Origin: Paracoccaceae bacterium
GTDB lineage: Bacteria; Pseudomonadota; Alphaproteobacteria; Rhodobacterales; Rhodobacteraceae
Assembly: GCA_020832725.1 (NCBI GenBank)
Contig: JAFIEC010000007.1
Coordinates: 1 to 6,160 of the forward strand
Reading direction: 5' to 3'
Length of the DNA: 6,160 nucleotides
Shown here: in pieces, positions 1-4,716 of the stretch
Layout: every line of letters begins with the position of its first letter
Numbering within the stretch: the stretch's first letter is position 1
The notes under the pieces: generated by a model
Seen by the model: the letters and a program-made list of their open reading frames with translations, nothing else
Databases searched by the model: none
Told to the model about the DNA's origin: nothing
Translations under genes and position numbers: made by a program

Positions 1-16
1 GGGCCGGGCTGCGCCG

Positions 17-40
17 GGCGCAAGCGTCGCGCCTTGCGCC
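17..40. repeat. Perfect 8-bp inverted repeat (hairpin) upstream of the AbrB-like gene
   Basis: GGCGCAAG at 17-24 and CTTGCGCC at 33-40 are exact reverse complements separated by 8 bases. A further outer pairing of CCGGGC with GCCCGG (14-19 with 41-46) is possible only as an alternative or bulged fold. No T-run follows on either strand, so it is not a convincing intrinsic terminator. It could end a gene lying left of the window or lie in the 5' region of the AbrB-like gene. The rest of 1-86 shows no coding pattern, no Shine-Dalgarno before the ATG at 87 and no promoter I would defend. Confidence 0.45.
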
Positions 41-86
41 GCCCGGCACGGGATGCGACAGTGTACCGCCCCATTCGGCTGGCCCC

Positions 87-1196
87 ATGTCCCGAAAGCC
101 CTTTCTCCTTTATGACCACTCGCCCGCGCAGATCGGGCTGGCGCTCTCGCTCGGCCTTGCCGGCGGGCTGGTGGCCGCATGGCTTGGGCTTCCGCTACCG
201 CTTCTGCTGGGGGCGCTGCTGGTCATCGGCATTGTCGCGGTGCTGGACTGGCGGCCTTTCGGCATCCGGCCCGCCATTCCGCAAAAGGTGCGCATGGCCA
301 CCATTCCCGTGATTGGCGTGGCCATCGGCAGTTCGCTCACCCCCGAGGTGGTGGCGCAGATGTCGGGCTGGCTGCCCAGCCTCGCGCTCATGGTGCTGTT
401 CGTGCCGCTGGCCCATGCCATCGGCTTTGTCATCTACACCTGGCTGGGCGGCGTGGATCGGGCCACCGCCTATTTCGCCTCCATGCCCGGCGGCCTGCTG
501 GAAGCGCTGGAGATGGGCGAGCGTCACGGGGCCGACATGGCCATGCTGACGCTTCTGCAATTCCTGCGGCTGATCCTGTGCATCGTGGCGGTGCCGATCA
601 TCTTTGCCTTTGTGCTTGGCGGCCCGGTGGGCAGTGCGGCAGGTGTCACATTGCAGGGTGCCGATCTGCCCGTCAGCCTGCTCGATGTCGCGCTGCTTCT
701 GGGTGCGGGCATCCTCGGGGCCTGGGGCGGCATCCGCCTGGGCGTGCCGGCGGGTATCCTGACCGGGCCGCTGCTGCTGAGCGGTGTGCTGCATGCGACA
801 GGCATGACCCATGTGCCGCCGCCCTTCTGGGTGATTGCGATCGCACAATGGATCATGGGGGTGGGTCTGGGCGCGCGGTTCGCGGGGCTGCCACGCTCGG
901 CGCTGCCCCGGGCGATGGGCCTTGCGATCCTGTCAACCGGCGCAAGCCTCGCCCTGGCGGGGGGGGCGGCACTGCTTCTGGCGGGGGCGATCACGGAAAA
1001 GCCCCAGGCGGTGATTCTCGCCTTCGCGCCCGGCGGCGTCTCGGAAATGTCGCTGGTGGCGATTTCGCTGCAGGTCGGGGTGGTGTTCGTGGCGACCCAC
1101 CACCTTGCCCGGATCGTGCTGGCAATCGGCGTCGCGCAAATCTTCCTGCGCTATGTCCTGCCCCCTCCCCCGCCGCCGCCCGCCGACAAGACCTGA
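87..1196 (+). CDS. AbrB family membrane protein (duplicated AbrB/AmoA-type putative transporter)
   Basis: This 369-residue polytopic membrane protein belongs to the AbrB family (AbrB_dup repeats; Pfam AbrB, historically mislabelled 'ammonia monooxygenase' and unrelated to the AbrB DNA-binding regulator). The internal duplication is directly visible. Half one (about residues 16-175) carries a P134-G-G motif with E139 and R161. Half two (about 200-356) carries P315-G-G with E320 and R342 at the same spacing. About ten hydrophobic segments fill the protein, and no cleavable signal peptide is evident. Length is normal for the family. The role is unknown; family members are proposed inner-membrane transporters or regulators. 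The ATG at 87 is chosen because the first hydrophobic repeat begins shortly after it, although no clear Shine-Dalgarno precedes it. The tail ends in seven consecutive prolines then ADKT. It converges on the TTC38-like gene with a 21-base gap. Family call is secure; substrate is not. Confidence 0.9.
   Translation: MSRKPFLLYDHSPAQIGLALSLGLAGGLVAAWLGLPLPLLLGALLVIGIVAVLDWRPFGIRPAIPQKVRMATIPVIGVAIGSSLTPEVVAQMSGWLPSLALMVLFVPLAHAIGFVIYTWLGGVDRATAYFASMPGGLLEALEMGERHGADMAMLTLLQFLRLILCIVAVPIIFAFVLGGPVGSAAGVTLQGADLPVSLLDVALLLGAGILGAWGGIRLGVPAGILTGPLLLSGVLHATGMTHVPPPFWVIAIAQWIMGVGLGARFAGLPRSALPRAMGLAILSTGASLALAGGAALLLAGAITEKPQAVILAFAPGGVSEMSLVAISLQVGVVFVATHHLARIVLAIGVAQIFLRYVLPPPPPPPADKT
1161..1181 (+). 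other. Seven-proline run at the C-terminus of the AbrB-like protein
   Basis: Seven consecutive proline codons (residues 359-365) are followed by only four residues before the stop. They lie just outside the last membrane segment. Polyproline runs are known to slow ribosomes and depend on EF-P. The C/G-rich tract is also prone to replication slippage, so the tail length may vary between strains. Confidence 0.8.
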
Positions 1197-1217
1197 CACG
1201 CGCTGCCGCCCCGGCCC

Positions 1218-2531
1218 TCAGGCTGCCAGCGCCTCGGCCCGTTCGAGAAATGCGCGATTCACCGGCGAGCGCGGGCGCAACGCAAGCCGCTCGGCCGCCA
1301 GCGCCAGCGCGGCCTCGCGGGAACCAGCGCGCAGTGCCGCCTCGGTCAGGGTCCAGTCGATGATGTCGCGCTGGGCATGGCTACCCCCAAAGCCCGAAGC
1401 CCGCCGCCGCCCCTCCCACAGAAGCGGGATCGCATCTGCCGCGCGGCCCCTGTGAAAGGCCAGCAGCCCCTCGACCAGCGGGACGGTGATACCCCGGGCC
1501 CAGCGCGCGGCCTCGTCCTCCCCCTCCGCTGCGCGGGCTGCCGACAGGATGGCCTCGGCACGCTCTTCCCGGCCCGCGCCCAGATGGGCAAGCGCCCCGT
1601 GCAGATCGTTGAAGGCATAGTGCCGGCCGTCGGCATGGGCGCGCCACATGTCCGACAACTCATCCCAGCGTCCGGCTACATCTCCGCCCGAAAGCTGGAT
1701 TCGCCACAAAAGCGATGTCGCATCCAGCAGTGCCATCGCCAGCGCACTGCGGCTGGCCCGCACCGGCCCGTCATACAGCGCAAGCGCCGCCTCTGGTTCG
1801 GCAAGCTCAAGGTGACACAGCGCCAGGTGCCACCAGTTGTGAACCTTGAGGAAATTCTCCTCAAAGGCCCATTGCGCCTCGCGCTCGCGCATCCAGGCGC
1901 GCCCCTCGTCGGGGCGGCCCTGCATTTCCAGGACATGGGCAACCGCATGATGCGCCCATGCATCCCGCGGATCTCCCTCGAGCGCGGCATGGCCCGCCTC
2001 GAGGGCGGCGGCGTAGTCACCCGCCTCTTCCAGCCCGAAAGCCTTCATCCCCAGAAGAAAGCTGCGTCCGGGCACACCCTCCCAGAAGGGCAGCACCCGG
2101 GCGATCCGGTCGCGCAGGTTGCGGGCGTCGGCGCGCATGAAATCGATGATATGGCCCGCCTGCACCGCCAGCGCATCCCGGGGCCAGACCACGAGATGGT
2201 CATCCAGCAGGGCCGCCCCGCGGTCCCATCTGCCCGCCAGCACCTCGGCAAGGGCAGCGCGGTGGCTGGCGGCGCGCGCGTCGCCGGGGGCCGCCAGATC
2301 CGCGATCAGCTCGCGGGCCAGCGCTGTCGCCGCCGGTTCCGTTGCCAGCGCGAACAACCATGCCCTTCCCAGCCGTGCCATCTCCATTCCCGGGGCCTCC
2401 CTCTCGGCCTGCTCGAACAGCCCGACCGGATCGCCGCGATACCCCGCAAAAGCCTCCACGGCCTGATCGAACAGCGACGCGGCAACAGGGGTCGCGCGGG
2501 GCAGCGGGTTGTTCTGGCGGTCCTCGGTCAC
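1218..2531 (-). CDS. TTC38-like tetratricopeptide repeat family protein
   Basis: From the preferred GTG start this is a 437-residue soluble protein resembling vertebrate TTC38 (about 469 residues) along its length. It is a helical-repeat protein of unknown biochemical function. Landmarks in GTG numbering are: an N-terminal EDRQNNPL segment; LPFW near 147-150; DAWAHHAVAHVLEM at 190-203; HNWWHLAL at 231-238; and FGGSHAQRD at 381-389. The corresponding human segments, from memory, are DAWSVHTVAHIHEM, HNYWHWAL and GGSNAQRD. No signal peptide or membrane segment is seen, so it is probably cytoplasmic. The GTG at 2531 is preferred because AGGAGA (2546-2541 on the minus strand) lies 9 bases before it and the family-like N-terminus begins there. 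An in-frame ATG at 2561 would add ten basic residues, with a weaker AAGG upstream. It is convergent with the AbrB-like gene and divergent from the crotonase, so it is probably monocistronic. The family is confident; the role is unknown. Confidence 0.88.
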   Translation of the reverse strand: MTEDRQNNPLPRATPVAASLFDQAVEAFAGYRGDPVGLFEQAEREAPGMEMARLGRAWLFALATEPAATALARELIADLAAPGDARAASHRAALAEVLAGRWDRGAALLDDHLVVWPRDALAVQAGHIIDFMRADARNLRDRIARVLPFWEGVPGRSFLLGMKAFGLEEAGDYAAALEAGHAALEGDPRDAWAHHAVAHVLEMQGRPDEGRAWMREREAQWAFEENFLKVHNWWHLALCHLELAEPEAALALYDGPVRASRSALAMALLDATSLLWRIQLSGGDVAGRWDELSDMWRAHADGRHYAFNDLHGALAHLGAGREERAEAILSAARAAEGEDEAARWARGITVPLVEGLLAFHRGRAADAIPLLWEGRRRASGFGGSHAQRDIIDWTLTEAALRAGSREAALALAAERLALRPRSPVNRAFLERAEALAA

Positions 2532-2567
2532 GTTTCGCGTTCTCCTGAGGGTCGAGGGCATGAATAC

Positions 2568-2581
2568 CTTGCAACGGCAAG
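2568..2581. promoter_or_regulatory. 14-bp palindrome-like element upstream of the TTC38-like gene
   Basis: CTTGC (2568-2572) and GCAAG (2577-2581) form an exact inverted repeat with a 4-base spacer. It lies 37-50 bases upstream of the preferred GTG start and 7-20 bases upstream of the alternative ATG. Its place in a divergent intergenic region fits an operator or the stem of a short 5' UTR hairpin. No known regulator motif is recognised. An arm of 5 bp is short enough to arise by chance in GC-rich DNA. Confidence 0.25.
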
Positions 2582-2666
2582 ACGATCATGACGACAATTG
2601 CCGCAGCTTCTCAAGCCCCGGCGGCCTGCGACATGGAGACCGGAGGCCGATCGCGATGTCTCGACC

Positions 2667-2683
2667 GCCGTTGCCGTAACGGC
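2667..2683. promoter_or_regulatory. 17-bp inverted repeat in the divergent intergenic region
   Basis: GCCGTT (2667-2672) and AACGGC (2678-2683) are exact reverse complements around a 5-base centre. The element sits just ahead of the strong Shine-Dalgarno at 2697-2704. It is a candidate binding site for a dimeric regulator of the crotonase transcript, or a small hairpin in its leader. The regulator cannot be named from sequence, and no -35/-10 pair could be defended in 2562-2707. Confidence 0.3.
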
Positions 2684-2707
2684 CAGCCTTGCCCGCAGGA
2701 GGAGAAC

Positions 2708-2791
2708 ATGCTCCCTGATCTTGAACCTGTGCGTCAGCCCGGGACCCGAGGAGAAGCAGGTCGAGGCAGGCCAGAGGAGGGTGCGCCATGA
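2708..2791 (+). CDS. Short leader ORF (27 aa) translationally overlapping the crotonase
   Basis: An ATG at 2708 is preceded by AGGAGGAG (2697-2704), among the best ribosome-binding sites in the window. The frame runs 27 codons (begins MLPDLEPVRQP, ends RPEEGAP). Its TGA at 2789-2791 overlaps the ATG of the crotonase at 2788 as ATGA, the classic coupling arrangement. Against a conserved protein product, only 12 of 27 third positions are G or C, unlike the neighbouring genes. The peptide is rich in Pro, Arg, Gly and Glu with no recognisable domain. The same frame is open further upstream to an ATG at 2588, which lacks comparable signals. It is best viewed as a possible leader peptide whose translation sets crotonase expression; it could also be an untranslated leader. 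Confidence 0.4.
   Translation: MLPDLEPVRQPGTRGEAGRGRPEEGAP
2773..2781 (+). promoter_or_regulatory. Ribosome binding site fixing the crotonase start
   Basis: AGAGGAGGG lies 6 bases before the ATG at 2788, an almost ideal match to the 16S anti-Shine-Dalgarno, and decides that start. It lies inside the last codons of the 27-codon leader ORF, so ribosomes translating the leader would pass through it. Confidence 0.75.
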
Positions 2792-3585
2792 ATTCGGGGA
2801 TCACGCTGTCACGCTCGGGGCCGGGCTACGGCGCGGGGGCATTGGTCGCCAGACTGGTGATCGATCGCCCGCAGGAGCGGAACCGTCTGGGGCTGGCCCA
2901 GATCGAGGCGCTGGCTTCGATCCTGGGCGAGATGACGCGCGATCCCCCCGCAGTGCTGGTGTTATCGGGAGCGGGAGGGCGCTTCCCGCCCGGTCTCGAT
3001 CCGGCCGAAGCCTACGATGCCATGCGCGGGGGGCAGATGGCGCGTTGGGCCGCGCGCATGGCCGACGGGCTGGGGGCTGTGCTTCTCGGGCTGCTCGGGC
3101 TGCCCTGCCCCGTGATCGCTCAGGTCGAGGGGCGCTGTGATGGGGGTGTGCTGGGCTTGATCCTCGGGGCTGATCTGGTGGCGTTCTCCGGAGGCGCGTC
3201 GCTCTCGCCGGTCGAGCCGGGACTGGGGCCGGTGCCCTGCGGCTGGTCCACCCTGCTTGCCGAGCGGATCGGCGCGGCAAGAGCCGCAGGCTGGCTGGCG
3301 CGCGCGGCAGCCCTGTCGGGACACGAGGCGCTGGGCTGGGGGCTCGCCGATGCGGTTGCGGACACGCAGCATGCGCCTGCGGCACTGGCCGAGGCGTGGG
3401 CCGACGCAATCATGGCGCGGGATGCCTCGGGCATCGGGGCGATGCGCACCATGCTGCGCGGGGCTGTGGCACGCGAGCGGGTGGCCGCCGGGCTGGCGGC
3501 AGAGCGGCAGGTACTGCTCGACCAGCTTGCACGCCCCGAGGCGGAGGCCCTGCTGGAGGCCGCCTGCGCGCGGCTGTCGTCCTAG
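2788..3585 (+). CDS. Enoyl-CoA hydratase/isomerase (crotonase) family protein
   Basis: This is a 265-residue member of the crotonase superfamily, which binds acyl-CoA esters and stabilises an enolate with a two-NH oxyanion hole. The fold landmarks are in order. An ARLVIDRPQERN strand/loop (about 21-32) is followed by GRFPPGLD (64-71), matching the first oxyanion-hole loop. PVIAQVEGRCDGGVLGL (108-124) matches the second loop. PVEPGLGPVP (141-150) carries E143, the counterpart of rat hydratase Glu164. The position of the other hydratase catalytic residue (rat Glu144, GGGCE) reads GGVLG here, so glycine G123 replaces it. Classical hydration is therefore doubtful; an isomerase, a diene-type hydratase or another reaction is possible. 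Length is typical. The ATG at 2788 is fixed by AGAGGAGGG. The protein is soluble and cytoplasmic, and the neighbours do not reveal its substrate. Confidence 0.87.
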   Translation: MNSGITLSRSGPGYGAGALVARLVIDRPQERNRLGLAQIEALASILGEMTRDPPAVLVLSGAGGRFPPGLDPAEAYDAMRGGQMARWAARMADGLGAVLLGLLGLPCPVIAQVEGRCDGGVLGLILGADLVAFSGGASLSPVEPGLGPVPCGWSTLLAERIGAARAAGWLARAAALSGHEALGWGLADAVADTQHAPAALAEAWADAIMARDASGIGAMRTMLRGAVARERVAAGLAAERQVLLDQLARPEAEALLEAACARLSS

Positions 3586-3597
3586 CGCACCGGCGCT
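3584..3597. repeat. Small inverted repeat at the crotonase stop codon
   Basis: AGCGC (3584-3588) and GCGCT (3593-3597) pair around a 4-base ACCG loop and overlap the TAG stop. No T-run follows, so it is at best a weak, non-canonical terminator or an mRNA 3'-end hairpin. Confidence 0.2.
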
Positions 3598-3601
3598 CAT
3601 C

Positions 3602-3628
3602 TGCCGCAGCGTCGAATCGTGCCGCAGC
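3602..3628. repeat. 9-bp direct repeat, 18 bases apart, upstream of the methyltransferase-like gene
   Basis: TGCCGCAGC occurs at 3602-3610 and again at 3620-3628, so the copies are 18 bases apart start to start, within 10-20% of two helical turns. The pair lies in the 67-base gap before the ATG at 3653. It could be a tandem operator; chance similarity in GC-rich DNA is also plausible. Confidence 0.25.
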
Positions 3629-3652
3629 CAGGTGGCGGGCTAGAACAGCGAC

Positions 3653-4483
3653 ATGAGAAACCGGCCCATCCTTTCCGGCGTGGCCGGTCTGGCGGCCGCA
3701 GGCCCGCTGGGCCGACTTTTCGCCCTGTCCATGGGCTGCCTGCGCCCGCCACCGCGGCGGGGGCGGATCGCGCTTGCGCTGGCCTGGGTTGCCTTGTGCC
3801 ATACGCTCTTTGCTGCGGCGGTTCTGGCGATGATCGTGGCCATGTTCTTCGGCCTGTCGCGCAGCCTTGGCACCGTCCCCTGGCCCTGGGCCGGGCTGGC
3901 CAATGCGGCCCTGCTGGCGCAGTTTCCCCTGGCCCATTCCCTGCTGCTGACCCGGCGCGGCCGGGCGTTGTTGGCGCGGCTGGCACCGCACCCCCATGGC
4001 GAGACGCTGGCCACGACCACCTATGCGATCATCGCCTCGGCCCAGCTTCTGGCGCTGTTCGTGCTCTGGACACCTTCGGGGATCGTGTGGTGGGAGGCCG
4101 AGGGTTGGAGCTTCCGGGCGATGCTTGTGCTTTATGCCGCCTCGTGGGCGCTTCTGGTCAAGGCCAGCATGGATGCCGGCGCCGAGGTGCAATCGGGTGC
4201 CCTGGGCTGGATGTCCCTGATGCAGGCGCGCAGGCCCGCCTTTCCGCCCATGCCCGAGACCGGCCTCTTCGCGGTCATCCGCCAGCCGATCTACGTGGCC
4301 TTTGCCCTGACCCTGTGGACCGTCCCGGTATGGACCCCGGACCAGTTGGCGCTTGCCTGTGCCTATACCGGCTATTGCCTTGCAGCCCCGCGCCTGAAGG
4401 AGCGCCGTTTCGCGCGGCAGCATGGTGCACGCTGGCAGGCCTATCGCGCCCGCGTTCCCTACGCCCTGCCGCGTTTGCGCTGA
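3653..4483 (+). CDS. MddA/isoprenylcysteine methyltransferase-like integral membrane protein
   Basis: This 276-residue membrane protein resembles the MddA (methanethiol S-methyltransferase)/NnrU/ICMT group. Those ICMT-type enzymes bind S-adenosylmethionine at a conserved C-terminal module. Visible features are: a hydrophobic segment at about 38-66; a second ending in the FPLAHSLLLTRRGR motif (91-104); a TTTYAIIASAQLLALFVLW segment (121-139); another at about 156-172; and the C-terminal module RQPIYVAF (210-217), KERRF (249-253) and YRARVP (264-269). The usual Arg-His-Pro reads Arg-Gln-Pro here (R210, Q211, P212). The ATG at 3653 is the only plausible start because an in-frame TAG lies 12 bases upstream; the Shine-Dalgarno is weak. 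If it acts like MddA it would convert methanethiol to dimethyl sulfide in the inner membrane, but substrate is inference. It lies 67 bases after the crotonase and upstream of the cyd genes. Confidence 0.8.
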   Translation: MRNRPILSGVAGLAAAGPLGRLFALSMGCLRPPPRRGRIALALAWVALCHTLFAAAVLAMIVAMFFGLSRSLGTVPWPWAGLANAALLAQFPLAHSLLLTRRGRALLARLAPHPHGETLATTTYAIIASAQLLALFVLWTPSGIVWWEAEGWSFRAMLVLYAASWALLVKASMDAGAEVQSGALGWMSLMQARRPAFPPMPETGLFAVIRQPIYVAFALTLWTVPVWTPDQLALACAYTGYCLAAPRLKERRFARQHGARWQAYRARVPYALPRLR

Positions 4484-4520
4484 GCCGCAGGACGAACCGC
4501 CGGCGCATCGGCTGCGCGCG

Positions 4521-4542
4521 CTTGCCGCATTCCACAGGCAAG
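4521..4542. promoter_or_regulatory. Inverted repeat in the putative cyd promoter region
   Basis: CTTGCC (4521-4526) and GGCAAG (4537-4542) are exact reverse complements separated by 10 bases, so equivalent bases are 16 apart. The element is in the 107-base gap between the methyltransferase-like gene and the short ORF ahead of cydA. It could be an operator for the cyd transcript. It lacks a T-run, so it is not a standard terminator. No FNR-type TTGAT-N4-ATCAA box is present in 4484-4716. Confidence 0.3.
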
Positions 4543-4590
4543 GGCGGTGCCTATCTGACCGTGCGACAGGACCGAAAGGCAGAAACCCCG

Positions 4591-4713
4591 ATGCTTTCGC
4601 AGCTGAGCCCCACGTTCACGACGCATTCCGGAGGGATGGCGACGCGGTTTCAGAGCATGGCGGCCGAGGCCGCCGCGATCATCGGCCTGCCGATCCGCCC
4701 TGGAAAGGACTGA
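4591..4713 (+). CDS. Small hypothetical protein (40 aa) immediately upstream of cydA
   Basis: The ATG at 4591 opens a 40-codon frame ending in TGA at 4711-4713, three bases before the cydA ATG. The peptide begins MLSQLSPTF, has a possible amphipathic helix from about MATRFQSM through AAEAAAIIGLP, and ends RPGKD. By count 34 of 40 third positions are G or C, in line with real genes here and unlike the leader ORF before the crotonase. AAAGG at 4574-4578 lies 12 bases before the ATG, so the ribosome-binding site is only fair; an in-frame GTG at 4561 would add ten residues. The cydA Shine-Dalgarno (4702-4709) lies within its final codons, which favours translational coupling. I recognise no family. 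It is not a CydX-like single transmembrane subunit, since no long hydrophobic segment is present. It could be a cyd-associated small protein or a leader peptide. Confidence 0.5.
   Translation: MLSQLSPTFTTHSGGMATRFQSMAAEAAAIIGLPIRPGKD
4702..4709 (+). promoter_or_regulatory. Ribosome binding site of cydA
   Basis: GGAAAGGA lies 7 bases before the ATG at 4717 and fixes that start, since the protein then begins with the conserved short N-terminus of CydA. It overlaps the final Gly-Lys-Asp codons of the 40-codon upstream ORF. Confidence 0.65.
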
Positions 4714-4716
4714 CCG

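Noticed and set aside
1197..1217. Bidirectional terminator between the convergent AbrB-like and TTC38-like genes
   Set aside because: Only 21 bases separate the stops, with no stem plus T-run on either strand.
179..1363. A 394-codon frame in another plus-strand phase across the AbrB-like gene
   Set aside because: His/Arg/Gly/Ala-rich off-frame translation of a clearly membrane-protein coding gene, running through the convergent junction into the neighbour.
1377..2591. A 404-codon open frame on the plus strand opposite the TTC38-like gene
   Set aside because: Its translation is rich in Arg, Pro, Gly and Gln with no family-like motifs, and it is the antisense shadow of a gene with clear homology. 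Long antisense frames are expected in high-GC DNA.
2588..2707. Extension of the 27-codon leader to a 67-codon protein from ATG 2588
   Set aside because: No ribosome-binding site comparable to the one at 2697-2704, no recognisable protein features, and the frame crosses the inverted repeat at 2667-2683.
3410..4423. A 337-codon open frame on the minus strand across the crotonase and methyltransferase genes
   Set aside because: Low-complexity Arg/Gly/Gln-rich translation that spans two well-supported plus-strand genes; a compositional shadow.
4530..4557. Possible -35/-10 pair TTCCAC-N16-TATCTG before the cyd genes
   Set aside because: Both boxes are poor matches to the sigma-70 consensus, the spacing is short, and such weak pairs are common by chance. 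Not listed as a promoter.
3619..4590. The long plus-strand frame that overlaps the methyltransferase gene and is continuous with the 40-codon ORF before cydA
   Set aside because: Up to 4483 it is an off-frame reading of the MddA-like gene. Only its last 40 codons, after that gene ends, have an ATG and independent support.
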